From DATAMF01 sp964472565 (GTDB taxonomy: Bacteria > Chloroflexota > Anaerolineae > Aggregatilineales > Aggregatilineaceae): 16,497 bases of DNA. The DNA lies in contig CAYYNB010000139.1 in the NCBI GenBank assembly GCA_964472565.1, positions 1-16,497 of the forward strand, in the 5' to 3' direction. Below the pieces are notes generated by a model. It did no database searches. It was not told where the DNA came from and worked only from the letters and a program-made list of their open reading frames with translations. The position numbers and the translations under genes are program-made. Shown piece by piece: positions 5,406-13,529 of this stretch (its first letter is position 1; the number at the start of each line of letters is the position of its first letter).

Positions 5406-5918
5406 TTACCATGTGGCTTGCCAGAGCGCCGGTTTGAAATACTTCCACACCTCATACATCAATTCTTCTACAAGCTGAACATCTTCCATCGTGTAATCGG
5501 TTGGTTTGTTCCCAACCCCAACTACCAATACAATCTGTTCCCCTTCAAAAATCGGCAGATTCATGTGACGCTGAACGGGAACATGCCCCTGTGGATAGCC
5601 TTTTTTAGTCGGCTTATTGAGCTTCGGATAATTATTCGTAATAACGGGGCCGCGTTCCCGGATCGCATCGCCCCACAGGCCGGTTTCTTCAACAACATAA
5701 ACAATGGGCTTGTCTGTCGTGGCACAATACTGCATCGCGGTTCGCGACCAGCCGATCATGGTGAGGGTTTCTTCAGACAGATCAACAGCGGCAATATACG
5801 AGATTTCAGAATTGGTGAGATAGCTCAGTTCGTTGGTGATCGCGTCCCGATATTCGGGTAGCGGGCGCTTTTCCATACCTAACAACCGTTCGAGTGCTGC
5901 CTGTACGTCCGCATTCAT
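5406..5918 (-). CDS. Single GAF-domain protein
   Basis: 170 residues from the ATG at 5918, preceded by GGGGGGAG. A short N-terminal helix (1-35) leads into one GAF domain: LTNSEISYIAAVDLSEETLTMIGWS near 33-58, then GHVPVQRHMNLPIFEGEQIVLVVGVGN at 111-137 and DYTMEDVQLVEELMYEVW at 141-158. This matches the GAF domains that precede PAS and histidine-kinase modules in many bacterial sensors, but here the domain stands alone with no output domain. It could bind a small ligand and act in trans on another protein. A conserved Cys (C65) is present but a bilin or haem role is not supported. It is convergent with the initiator gene. Confidence 0.82.
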   Translation of the reverse strand: MNADVQAALERLLGMEKRPLPEYRDAITNELSYLTNSEISYIAAVDLSEETLTMIGWSRTAMQYCATTDKPIVYVVEETGLWGDAIRERGPVITNNYPKLNKPTKKGYPQGHVPVQRHMNLPIFEGEQIVLVVGVGNKPTDYTMEDVQLVEELMYEVWKYFKPALWQATW

Positions 5919-6291
5919 GTTTTTTTCTCCCCCCGCAGTCGGGCCTTTAATGATGGTTGCAGTATTTCCTTTTTGTTATAGCAAATGTTCTCTCCTCTCA
6001 TGCGCGGGCAATCACTATACATCGCACACGCTTCACAATGTCCTTTGATTAACATCGGCCTGGGTGAGGTTGAGGAGTTATCACCTTGCATCGTCGTTGC
6101 CGCTCCATATTTTCATTATATGAGGAATAATTTTTCGGATCAATATAGAATTGTGAAGAATTTACGAAGTAATGAAAAATTAATTTTTAGATCGACTGTA
6201 TTTTTGACAGATTCGTTCCTGCGCGGAGAATCAGGTTTGATTTCGGTTTATTTTTCAAATAAGTTAAATCCACCGTGAGGGAGATAAATCT
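5919..6291. other. AT-rich divergent intergenic region
   Basis: These 370 bp separate the divergent GAF gene and the next plus-strand gene. A minus-strand TATAAC (5980-5975) is a possible -10 for the GAF gene. AT content rises sharply over 6105-6275. A 97-codon open frame (5985-6278) lacks a ribosome binding site and recognisable sequence, and I take it as chance. No RNA gene was recognised. Confidence 0.5.
6204..6231 (+). promoter_or_regulatory. Promoter for the small protein at 6292
   Basis: A consensus TTGACA (6204-6209), 16 bp, and GAGAAT (6226-6231) lie about 60 bp ahead of the GTG at 6292. The ribosome binding site GAGGGAG follows at 6278-6284. The -10 has four of six consensus bases. 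Confidence 0.5.
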
Positions 6292-6702
6292 GTGACGGTT
6301 GAAATTAACCGTGTGGCCGGGCTGCCGGTTATCGTTTGCAAAGTGGTTGGTGCGGTCACCCCACCGGACGATCAAACCTTGCTCATCCGCGAGGTAGTGG
6401 AACTCAAGCGCCAATTCAAGGGGCCTGTCTATCGCATTATTGATCTGACCGTTGCTCAGATGACTTTTCAGGATATGGTCGCCTCGATCCGGACTGAACA
6501 TGGCCGGGATGGCGGCTCGGAAGACCGCGATGTGACCACGATTTTTGTGGCGACTTCCGATCTCGTCCGGATCGGTGTGGCCGGGCTGCGTAATCAGCCG
6601 CAGTATGGGACGCTGAATGTGTATCTGGTTGCCTCGCCGGATCAAGCCTTCGATCTGGTTCGGCAGTTAGAAGCCGAACGACAAAAAGCGCGCGGTCATT
6701 GA
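6292..6702 (+). CDS. Small protein of unknown function, possibly STAS/SpoIIAA-like
   Basis: 136 residues from a GTG start with GAGGGAG upstream. Sequence features are an N-terminal strand-rich part (VEINRVAGLPVIVCKVVGAVTPPDD), a helix (QTLLIREVVELKRQF), strand PVYRIIDLTVAQMTF, helix DMVASIRTEHGR, strand VTTIFVATSD and a final helix (PDQAFDLVRQLEAERQKAR). The alternating beta-alpha pattern with a central YRIIDL strand recalls STAS or SpoIIAA-like domains, but no phosphorylatable motif is secure. It has no signal peptide or membrane segment. It ends 10 bp from a convergent gene. The family is not recognised. Confidence 0.65.
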   Translation: MTVEINRVAGLPVIVCKVVGAVTPPDDQTLLIREVVELKRQFKGPVYRIIDLTVAQMTFQDMVASIRTEHGRDGGSEDRDVTTIFVATSDLVRIGVAGLRNQPQYGTLNVYLVASPDQAFDLVRQLEAERQKARGH

Positions 6703-6712
6703 TGGCGTGCTG

Positions 6713-8221
6713 TTACCGTCCCGCGTAGTAATTAATCAGCGCATCCCCGATCTGGGGCAGGCACGCGCTGACATCCGTCCAGTTGGCGTCATTCGCCGGG
6801 CCAACCGTCCAGAGATGGAAGCCGCGCACATACGGATCAAATTCGAGTTGGCTGGTGTACTGCATCACATCCCGCGTGACATCCGCACAGCTAAAGTCCA
6901 TCCGTCCATCGCCCGCGCCCGCTTCCGTGATCAGCATCGGAATCTGGATCGCTTCGGGCCGCGCTTGCAGAATCGGCGTCATCAGCAGGCGGTGCCGGTA
7001 GCCCAGGCTGATCCCCGATTCCGAGACGAGCACGCCCTGGTGTAAGCCATAGGCATGCAGCGCGATGCCGTGATAGCGCCCCGGCTGGCACGGATTTTGC
7101 ATAATATATTCAAACACGGGCAAAAGCTGCGCGAACTGGCCCGGTTCGGGGTTGCCGGTGGGGAAGGAAAACAGCAGCAAACATTGTCCGCGCATGTTTG
7201 CCAGCCGCATCGCCTCAATCGAGAACTGGACCAGCCAGTCCATCGGCGGCAGGCATTCATTCATCAGTTCATAATAATCCGCGTTGACCCCGCTCCAATA
7301 CGGCTCCATGCTCATCATCCAGCGCAGCGCTTCGGTGGTGGGGTCCACCCAACTATTCGGGCAGTCGATCTGGCCTTCGGGCGTCATCACGGAGCGGTAA
7401 ACGATCACCGTGCTGGGTGAGATGCGCGCCACCTCGTTGAGCGTGCTTTCCGTCCCGTTGACGCCTTTCAGCGTGCCCAACGGACGCCCCGCCGCTTGCA
7501 GCCGTTTCGCCAGTTCCACCACCGCATCGTGATTCGCGCCCAGCGCCAGATGCAGCCCCATCAGCGTTCGCGGCCCCGCGAAGGTGATGTCCTCGGTCAT
7601 CACCATTTCGGGCGGCAGCGCCACATACTGGATGCTCACATTATCAAGCCACAGCCCGCCCGTCACCGGTTCGTCTTCGACCAACTGCATCCCCGCCAGC
7701 ACCCGGAACCGGAGCTGCACGACCTGCCCGCGGTAGTTCGTCAGGTCTACAATATGCTGCTCCCATTCCTCGACTTCCAGCCCGATCTGCTGATCGACCA
7801 TCACCCAATTTTCGCCGCCGTCGAGCGTCACATCCACCGCGATCAGGTCGCTGATCGGCAGGTTGCCGCGCTGCCGGAACATCAACTGCGCCGTGAGCGC
7901 GCCGCTCAGATTCAGATACAGCGAATAGGTGAGCGAACTGATCGTGCTGCGTTCCGCGCCATCCAGATACCACCCGCCGCCCTCGTAGGCGGTGTCGGTG
8001 TCATATACCCACGCCCCGGTGGGCGTCCAGTTGGCATCCGTATCGAATGTATCGGCAAACGGCAGCCCCATGACCATCAGATCATCGCTGGGGGTGACGA
8101 CTATTGTCGGAACAGGGGTTTGATCCTGTGCTTCGGAGGTGGTCGACATCGACGCGCTCACTATTCCCACCAGCAGCAGGAGGATGAGTAGGGAAGGGAC
8201 TAATCGTGACATGGGCTGCAT
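6713..8221 (-). CDS. Secreted glycoside-hydrolase-like protein with jelly-roll domain
   Basis: 502 residues from the ATG at 8221 (a second ATG at 8212 is possible; neither has a strong ribosome binding site). An N-terminal signal peptide (LVPSLLILLLLVGIVSASM) is followed by a short Thr/Pro-rich linker. Residues about 55-200 form an all-beta domain (DTFDTDANW... VTLDGGENW... LWLDNVSIQYV), like MAM or carbohydrate-binding jelly rolls. Residues 215-500 look like a clan GH-A TIM barrel: YYELMNEC (NE at 321-322, acid/base position), GIALHAYG (389) and LITEAG (E433, nucleophile position). The substrate cannot be named. It would act outside the cell on polysaccharide, or be an inactive relative. It is convergent with the preceding gene. 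Confidence 0.75.
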   Translation of the reverse strand: MQPMSRLVPSLLILLLLVGIVSASMSTTSEAQDQTPVPTIVVTPSDDLMVMGLPFADTFDTDANWTPTGAWVYDTDTAYEGGGWYLDGAERSTISSLTYSLYLNLSGALTAQLMFRQRGNLPISDLIAVDVTLDGGENWVMVDQQIGLEVEEWEQHIVDLTNYRGQVVQLRFRVLAGMQLVEDEPVTGGLWLDNVSIQYVALPPEMVMTEDITFAGPRTLMGLHLALGANHDAVVELAKRLQAAGRPLGTLKGVNGTESTLNEVARISPSTVIVYRSVMTPEGQIDCPNSWVDPTTEALRWMMSMEPYWSGVNADYYELMNECLPPMDWLVQFSIEAMRLANMRGQCLLLFSFPTGNPEPGQFAQLLPVFEYIMQNPCQPGRYHGIALHAYGLHQGVLVSESGISLGYRHRLLMTPILQARPEAIQIPMLITEAGAGDGRMDFSCADVTRDVMQYTSQLEFDPYVRGFHLWTVGPANDANWTDVSACLPQIGDALINYYAGR

Positions 8222-8311
8222 TGTATCACGATTAGCGCTGTGAAGTAAACGACCTCACAGTCATCGTCCGGCGCTTACCGATGCGCCAGGGTGGGGCAAT
8301 TCACGAATGGT

Positions 8312-8368
8312 CCTCTGGACTTTGCCACATTAGCCAAAGTCCAGGGGGCAGGTCTGCAAACCTGCCCC
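8312..8368. repeat. REP-like double hairpin
   Basis: Two hairpins lie back to back. CTGGACTTTG (8315-8324) pairs with CAAAGTCCAG (8335-8344), extended by CC/GG. Then GGGGCAGGT (8345-8353) pairs with ACCTGCCCC (8360-8368). The second is typical of GC-rich dispersed hairpins in intergenic DNA. It lies just after the stop of the SH3-like gene (8441, minus) and could also protect or end its mRNA. The rest of 8222-8440 shows only a short inverted repeat, CTGTGA/TCACAG. Confidence 0.6.
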
Positions 8369-8440
8369 TATAATGGCTATCCATTCAATCCGTCCGTTCG
8401 CCGACGGTATCGCGTGCGGGGAAGGGGGCGGTTTGGTAGT

Positions 8441-9061
8441 TTAGGCCCCGTTATAGCCGTCGGGTTTGCCACCGACACACGACGAGGGAATATACCCGCG
8501 CAGATAGCCGTTGTTGAAGATTTCCGTCCAGCCGCTTTCGGTGGGAGTCGGGTTGACGAACCATGTCTGGCCCGCTTTTACCTTTTCGCCGCTTGCCAGG
8601 GGGCTGCCGTCTGCCACGTCGTAAACCGGAGTGTCACAGGTGATCGTTCGCAGTACGAATTTTGCCGGAATCGGGGCCGCCTGGTACACGGCATCCGGCG
8701 CGCACGGGCTGTAACCCAGCGTATCCGCAATCACGACCCCATCCATCACGAGATGCATCCGGATCGGATTCGCTACGGGCAGCACGGGCAAAGTGCGGTA
8801 TGTCCAAACATAGAAGGTGCCTATCCCGCCCGTGCCCGTAATCGTCGAAAGCACATTCCCATACCCGTCGGTGACGGTTTCAACGTAATTCGAGGGGCCA
8901 GTCTGCGTCACGCCGTTTGTGGAGAGCAACCCCCAGGAATCACAGTCAGAGAACACAAATTGATCGTAAACACCGCTTGGTGCTGCCAGGGCTGTGTGAG
9001 GTGTCCCCATGACACCGGCGAACAAGACTATCAGAACCAGGATGGGGCTGAACCGTTTCAT
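8441..9061 (-). CDS. Secreted protein with C-terminal SH3-like domain
   Basis: 206 residues from the ATG at 9061, which has AGGA ten bases upstream. The longer frame from 9106 would put extra charged residues ahead of the signal peptide and overlap the -10, so it is not preferred. MKRFSPILVLIVLFAGVMG...ALA is a signal peptide with a likely cut before APSG. The middle (30-125) is strand-rich and unassigned. Residues about 130-195 (YDVADGSPLASGEKVKAGQTWFVNPT... GWTEIFNNGYLRGYIPSSCVGG) match bacterial SH3b repeats, which bind cell-wall or other extracellular ligands. A TATAGT -10 on the minus strand is at 9110-9105. The function is unknown. Confidence 0.72.
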   Translation of the reverse strand: MKRFSPILVLIVLFAGVMGTPHTALAAPSGVYDQFVFSDCDSWGLLSTNGVTQTGPSNYVETVTDGYGNVLSTITGTGGIGTFYVWTYRTLPVLPVANPIRMHLVMDGVVIADTLGYSPCAPDAVYQAAPIPAKFVLRTITCDTPVYDVADGSPLASGEKVKAGQTWFVNPTPTESGWTEIFNNGYLRGYIPSSCVGGKPDGYNGA

Positions 9062-9211
9062 GATTTTCAAGTCCTCCAAATAATCGCTGATAGCAAGCAT
9101 TTTCACTATACAATAGATTATTAAGAGTCCGATCTATAAAACCAGTAAAAAGGGTGCAAAAACTTATTGTGAATCATCCCGGCGCGGCGGATGCGTTTGT
9201 AGCTTCCGGGT

Positions 9212-10147
9212 TTATGCCAGGGCTGCCTGCCAGTGCAGCAGTTGGTGAAGGTCGGCCCCTGCGCCGCCGCACACCATCACCAGCACGGACGCATAGGGCG
9301 TGATCACATCCGCGCGGCGGTAGAGCAGCGCCAGCGCTGCACCACAGGCCGGTTCAACGATCACGCGCTGGTCGGTCGCAAAGCTCAGGCACGCATCAAC
9401 GGCTTCCGCATCACTGACCACTACCGGGATCGTCGGGTGTTGTTCCGCGAGTTCAAAGGCGCGTGCTGCGACTGTGCGTGCTCCCAGTGTCGTCGCAATC
9501 GACGTAATTTCTGGCAGGGTGACGCGTCTTCCGGCAGTCAGCGACGCCGCCAATGAGTCGGCCCCGTGCGTTTCAGCGGCCAACACGGGCACATCGGCCC
9601 ACCCGTGCCGCTGCATCCCTTCCACGACACCACAGAACAGCCCGCCGCCGCCAACCGACACAATCACGGCCTCCGGGCGCGTGGGACACTGCCCGATTAT
9701 TTCATCGATCACGGTGGCGTTGCCCTGCCAGATCACGGGGTGATCGAAGGGGGGAATATAAGCCCCGCCGACCTCATGTGCAAGCTGCTGCGCGAAGGTA
9801 TCGGTTTCATCCCATGACGCCCCGTGTACGATCAGTTCCGCACCCTCAGCCGTGATACGCGCGCGGGCCATTGGCGAGGTACTCTCCGGTACGGCGACTG
9901 TCACGCGCACACCCAACTGTCGTCCGGCATAGGCGGCAGCATACCCGGCGTTGCCACCCGACGATGCCACCAGGCGCGTCACACCCCGGTTGAACGCTTC
10001 CTGACACAGCGCGCCGATCCCGCGTATCTTGAACGATCCAATGGGTTGGTAGCATTCCATTTTGAGGTAAATACGTTTGTTCAAGCGGGCATTGAGCGTC
10101 GGATTTTCATAGAGCGGCGTATGGATATGCAAGGGGGTGGCTGTCAT
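9212..10147 (-). CDS. L-serine/L-threonine dehydratase, SDS/SDSL type (PLP fold II)
   Basis: 311 residues from the ATG at 10147, with GGAG nine bases upstream. A TTG start at 10186 gives a longer form with no family support. It removes the amino group of serine (to pyruvate) or threonine (to 2-oxobutyrate) in the cytoplasm using PLP. The PLP lysine is K40 in GSFKIRGIG, the phosphate loop is SSGGNAG (62-68), the glycine loop is VGGGGLFCGVVEG (165-177), and the C-terminal VCGG (292-295) is the pyridine-contact region. PPFDHPVIW, ETHGA and VEPACGAALA match animal SDS and SDSL closely, unlike the longer ilvA or TdcB enzymes. There is no ACT regulatory domain. Substrate preference between serine and threonine is open. 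Confidence 0.9.
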   Translation of the reverse strand: MTATPLHIHTPLYENPTLNARLNKRIYLKMECYQPIGSFKIRGIGALCQEAFNRGVTRLVASSGGNAGYAAAYAGRQLGVRVTVAVPESTSPMARARITAEGAELIVHGASWDETDTFAQQLAHEVGGAYIPPFDHPVIWQGNATVIDEIIGQCPTRPEAVIVSVGGGGLFCGVVEGMQRHGWADVPVLAAETHGADSLAASLTAGRRVTLPEITSIATTLGARTVAARAFELAEQHPTIPVVVSDAEAVDACLSFATDQRVIVEPACGAALALLYRRADVITPYASVLVMVCGGAGADLHQLLHWQAALA

Positions 10148-10244
10148 CGGGTCGATCTCCGGGTGATTGAGGGAACGCAGCGCCAAGCCTAACGCCTCGC
10201 CAGGGGCTTGTCAACGGCAATGGACCTATCCAACGTGTGCTCCA

Positions 10245-10790
10245 TCACCGCGAGAGGCTTAACTGCTGCGCCAGCCATTTTTCCGTTTCGCGCGGAGATC
10301 GCAGCCGGATCACCGTCAGATGGGGGAAGCTCTCCAATGCCAGCGGCCACTCGCGGCGGTGCCGCCGGTAGCCTTTGAACAGCCACACAAACAATGAGTC
10401 CCGGCTCAAAAACTGTGCTTTCCAGGTTTCATGGTTGCCATTCCATAATTCCTCCCGGTGGACGACGCGCCTCAAGGTCCGCCGCATCAGCCGCCAGAAA
10501 TGCACCCGCAGCGGATAATCCAGCCAGATCAGCAGTTCCGCCTGCGCCCACACCAGGTCCCGCACGCGGTGGTTATTCCCGTCGATCACCCACTGTTCCC
10601 CGGCGATGGCCTCGGCCACCCGTGCCCGGAACACGGCTGTTTCCGCCTGTTTCCAGTCCGGTTCCCAGAACAGCGCATCCAGTTCGATGTGCGGCCTGTC
10701 CAACTGCTGCGCCAGGGTGCGCGCCAGCGTCGTTTTGCCGGACCCCGTGTTGCCAATGATCACAATTCGCGCCTTTTGTTGAAGCAGCAT
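10245..10790 (-). CDS. FlaR-like P-loop kinase (adenylate kinase-related)
   Basis: 181 residues from the ATG at 10790, with AAGGG upstream. Walker A is GNTGSGKTT (13-21), followed by HIELDALFWEPDWKQ (34-48), WVIDGNNHRVRDLVW and LLIWLDYPLRVHFWRLMRRTLRR, all hallmarks of the small P-loop proteins often labelled 'topology modulation protein' or AAA family/adenylate kinase-like. The real substrate of this group is not settled. It is divergent from feoA with 131 bp between, and followed by the dehydratase on the same strand after about 97 bp. No regulation is visible. Confidence 0.85.
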   Translation of the reverse strand: MLLQQKARIVIIGNTGSGKTTLARTLAQQLDRPHIELDALFWEPDWKQAETAVFRARVAEAIAGEQWVIDGNNHRVRDLVWAQAELLIWLDYPLRVHFWRLMRRTLRRVVHREELWNGNHETWKAQFLSRDSLFVWLFKGYRRHRREWPLALESFPHLTVIRLRSPRETEKWLAQQLSLSR

Positions 10791-10850
10791 CCTTAGTAAT
10801 CCCTTTACGGATTAATGCAAGATGAATAAGCTATCTTCGCTTTATGGCAC

Positions 10851-10879
10851 TAACAATTTTTAACCTGCCTTCGTATAAT
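10851..10879 (+). promoter_or_regulatory. Promoter of the feo operon
   Basis: A perfect TATAAT -10 lies at 10874-10879, with a weak TAACAA at 10851-10856 in the -35 position (17-bp spacer). The start codon of feoA follows at 10922. I could not see a convincing Fur or DtxR box, so iron control is expected from the operon's job but not read from the sequence. Confidence 0.5.
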
Positions 10880-10921
10880 CTACCTAATTGCGAATAAGTT
10901 GCAGTAGGATGATAAAAATTC

Positions 10922-11257
10922 ATGCTCGCTACGCTCGTTACCCACCTGAAGTTACGCACCCATTTCGCCACGTCGCTCGAAAACTGCGCACCGGGCCAGG
11001 ACTGCGACGAGTGCCCCAACCAGGATGTCCTGCCGCTCTGTCTGGTCAAACAGGGCCAATCCGCTCGCATTGTGAGAGTAGACCAGGAACCCCGTCTGCG
11101 CAAACGCCTGGCCGATCTCGGTCTGGCGGCGGGCATGGATGTGCGCGTGCTGCGGGCCTCGGTGAACGCCGGGCCGATGATCCTCGCTGTGCGCTGTGAT
11201 ACCCGTCTGGCGGTGGGGTGGGCGATGGCGAAGCGGATTGAGGTCGAACTCGCATAG
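10922..11257 (+). CDS. feoA: FeoA ferrous iron transport accessory protein with Cys-rich N-terminal extension
   Basis: 111 residues from an ATG with AGGA 12 bases upstream. Residues 44-110 (GQSARIVRVDQEPRLRKRLADLGLAAGMDVRVL... AVRCDTRLAVGWAMAKRIEV) are the SH3-like FeoA domain, which docks on FeoB and modulates its GTPase or gate. FeoA is usually 75-85 residues; here about 40 residues precede the domain with four cysteines (C22, C28, C31, C40), spaced like a metal site. Its stop codon touches the ATG of the next gene, so the two are translationally coupled. The family is secure; the metal site is inferred. Confidence 0.92.
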   Translation: MLATLVTHLKLRTHFATSLENCAPGQDCDECPNQDVLPLCLVKQGQSARIVRVDQEPRLRKRLADLGLAAGMDVRVLRASVNAGPMILAVRCDTRLAVGWAMAKRIEVELA

Positions 11258-11818
11258 ATGGCCGATTATCGTATTGCATTGGCGGGCAATCCCAACGCGG
11301 GCAAAAGCACCATTTTTAACGCCTTGACCGGCGGGCGGCAGCATGTCGGCAACTGGCCCGGCAAAACTGTCGAACTCAAAGAGGGTCAGTTCAGCGTCAA
11401 GGATACCACCATCCACGTGATCGATCTTCCCGGCACCTACAGCCTGACCGCCTTCTCCGCCGAAGAAAAGATCACCCGTGATTATCTCGTCCACGATTGC
11501 CCCGATGCGGTGGTGGCGGTGGTCGATGCGGGTAATCTGGAACGTAACTTATATCTCGTCGCCCAGTTGATCGAATTGGGTGTGCCGCTGCTGGTCGTGC
11601 TCAACATGACCGATATGGCCGAAGCGCGCGGCCTGTGCATTAACCATGCCTATCTCGCTGAAAAATTAGGCGTTCCCGTCCTCTCCACCGTCGCCACCCA
11701 GGGACGCGGGCTGGATATTCTAAAAACCAACATTCTCGATCTGCTTCAGGGGCGCGCGCCGCTTAACCATGCTGCACCCCGGCACGAAATGATCACCTGC
11801 GCCAAATGCCGCTCATAG
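11258..11818 (+). CDS. feoB: FeoB N-terminal G domain (separate gene of a split FeoB)
   Basis: 186 residues starting right after the feoA stop. All G motifs are present: G1 GNPNAGKST (10-18), the switch-I threonine in NWPGKTVE (T37), G3 DLPG (56-59), G4 NMTD (116-119) and G5 near STVATQGRG (143-151). It binds and hydrolyses GTP to drive or gate ferrous iron uptake. The protein ends in CAKCRS, giving a terminal C-x2-C (C181, C184) not usual for FeoB. The stop at 11816-11818 comes before the helical spacer and membrane part, which are encoded by the next gene in another frame. The stop overlaps an AGGA that serves the next gene, so this looks like an evolved split and not a sequencing error. 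Confidence 0.92.
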   Translation: MADYRIALAGNPNAGKSTIFNALTGGRQHVGNWPGKTVELKEGQFSVKDTTIHVIDLPGTYSLTAFSAEEKITRDYLVHDCPDAVVAVVDAGNLERNLYLVAQLIELGVPLLVVLNMTDMAEARGLCINHAYLAEKLGVPVLSTVATQGRGLDILKTNILDLLQGRAPLNHAAPRHEMITCAKCRS

Positions 11819-11825
11819 GATAACC

Positions 11826-13526
11826 ATGCTGCTGACATCGAACTCGCCGCTGATTCAATATGATGATGCTATTGAAGACCGAATCGCCCGTATCCAATCC
11901 TTGATTGAAGCCAATCCCGAACTTCGCGCCGCCTATAATCCCCGCTGGCTGGCGCTTTCGCTGCTCGAAGGGGATGCCGATCTTGCGGATCGTATCTATC
12001 GGACTCCCGGCGGCGCACTTATTCTTGATGAAGTCCGGCAGATCACCGCCGCATCACACGCCGATTTAGGCGAAGACCTCGACACCCTGATCGCGGATCG
12101 CCGCTACCGGTTTATTGCTGATCTCGTGCGCGAGACGGTCAGCCGCCCGCCCAGCGCCAATTTCACCCGCTCCGATCAGATTGACCGGGTTGCCACCCAT
12201 CCCCTGTTAGGCATTCCGCTGTTCCTCGTTTTGATCTGGATCGTCTTCCAGGTTACGGCGAACGTTTCCGGCATTTTTGTCGATTGGGTCGATACCGTGA
12301 TCACCGGCCCCATTTCGCGTTGGGCCGCCGCCTTGTTCAGCGGGATCGGCCTGGGCGGCACCTGGATCGAATCGCTGCTCATCGATGGCGTGATCGCGGG
12401 CGCGGGCAGCATGTTGGCCTTTATCCCCGTGCTGCTGTTTTTATACTTTTTTCTGGCCCTGCTCGAAGACTCCGGTTATATGGCCCGCGCCGCCTTCGTG
12501 ATGGATCGCTCGATGCAGCGCGTCGGCCTGCACGGTAAAAGTTTTCTGCCGCTGCTGGTCGGTTTTGGCTGCTCCGTCCCCGGCATCTACGCCACCCGCA
12601 CCCTGGAAGACCCCCGTGATCGCATTCTGACCGGGCTGCTGGTGCCGTTTATGAGCTGTGCCGCCCGCCTGCCGGTTTATGTGCTGATCGGCGCGGCCTT
12701 TTTCGGCACCAACAGCGGCAATCTGATTTTTGCCATGTATCTGCTCGGCATTGCGGTCGCGGTTCTCTCCGGCTTTTTATTCCGCCGCACCCTGTTTAAG
12801 TTGTCCGAACGTCCCGCCCTGGTGATGGAACTCCCGCCCTACCGCCGCCCCACCTGGACCGTGATCCGCCGTCAGGTTTGGGAGCGCACGATGGGTTTTG
12901 TCACCCACGTCTGGACGATCATCATGTTCGCCTCGATAGTCGTCTGGATTCTGCTCAATCTCCCGCGTCAGGATGGCCGCGCCCCGGCTTTGCAGGCCAG
13001 CCTGTTTAGTGATGTCAGCCGCACGCTGGCCCCGGCCTTTGCCCCCGCCGGATTTGGCACCTGGGAAGCGTCCGGCTCGATTGTGACCGGGTTGGTTGCC
13101 AAAGAAGTCGTGGTCAGCACCATGTCGCAGGTTTATGAGGTGGAGGAAGAAGCCGCTTCTGCCGAAGCAGAAACGCCCACCTTCATCGAAGACGTGCAGG
13201 ATATTGTCGTGGGTTTCGGTACGGCGCTGCTCGACACGGCCAAAGCGACGATCAGCCTGCTCCCCGGCGTCAATTTGATGGGTGACGCGGGCGACGATTC
13301 AAACAGCGCGCTGCAAGCCGCCCTGCGGGATCATTTCACGTCGCTGCAAGCCGTCGCGTTTTCGGTTTTTGTGCTGCTCTACACCCCCTGTATGGCGACG
13401 GTGGGCGCGCTGCGTCACGAGTTCGGCACGCGCTGGATGTGGTTCAGTGTGGCTTATATGTTTGGCATTGCATGGCTGGCTGCTGTTATTGTCTATCAAA
13501 TCGGCAGTTTATTCGGACTCGCGTAA
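11826..13526 (+). CDS. feoB: FeoB membrane permease part (separate gene of a split FeoB)
   Basis: 566 residues from an ATG with AGGA six bases upstream. Residues 1-110 are the helical guanine-dissociation-inhibitor-like spacer (IQYDDAIEDRIARIQ). Membrane segments begin near 126. The two gate motifs are intact: GFGCSVPG (246-253, C249) and SCAARLPVY (277-285, C278), with LLEDSGYMARAAF (212-224) between membrane spans. A later YTPCMATVGAL carries a third conserved cysteine. About eight membrane spans are expected, in the cytoplasmic membrane. It must pair with the separate G domain at 11258. A soluble insert near 425-490, rich in Glu and Ala, lies between spans. Four bases separate it from the GNAT gene. 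Confidence 0.93.
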   Translation: MLLTSNSPLIQYDDAIEDRIARIQSLIEANPELRAAYNPRWLALSLLEGDADLADRIYRTPGGALILDEVRQITAASHADLGEDLDTLIADRRYRFIADLVRETVSRPPSANFTRSDQIDRVATHPLLGIPLFLVLIWIVFQVTANVSGIFVDWVDTVITGPISRWAAALFSGIGLGGTWIESLLIDGVIAGAGSMLAFIPVLLFLYFFLALLEDSGYMARAAFVMDRSMQRVGLHGKSFLPLLVGFGCSVPGIYATRTLEDPRDRILTGLLVPFMSCAARLPVYVLIGAAFFGTNSGNLIFAMYLLGIAVAVLSGFLFRRTLFKLSERPALVMELPPYRRPTWTVIRRQVWERTMGFVTHVWTIIMFASIVVWILLNLPRQDGRAPALQASLFSDVSRTLAPAFAPAGFGTWEASGSIVTGLVAKEVVVSTMSQVYEVEEEAASAEAETPTFIEDVQDIVVGFGTALLDTAKATISLLPGVNLMGDAGDDSNSALQAALRDHFTSLQAVAFSVFVLLYTPCMATVGALRHEFGTRWMWFSVAYMFGIAWLAAVIVYQIGSLFGLA

Positions 13527-13529
13527 ACC

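Noticed and set aside
5985..6278. 97-codon plus-strand ORF
   Set aside because: It runs through AT-rich promoter DNA, has no ribosome binding site, and its end overlaps the promoter of the gene at 6292.
11810..11830. Frameshift error joining the two FeoB genes
   Set aside because: The second gene has its own AGGA and ATG at proper spacing, and the first ends in a distinct CAKCRS tail; a true split is likelier, though reads should be checked.
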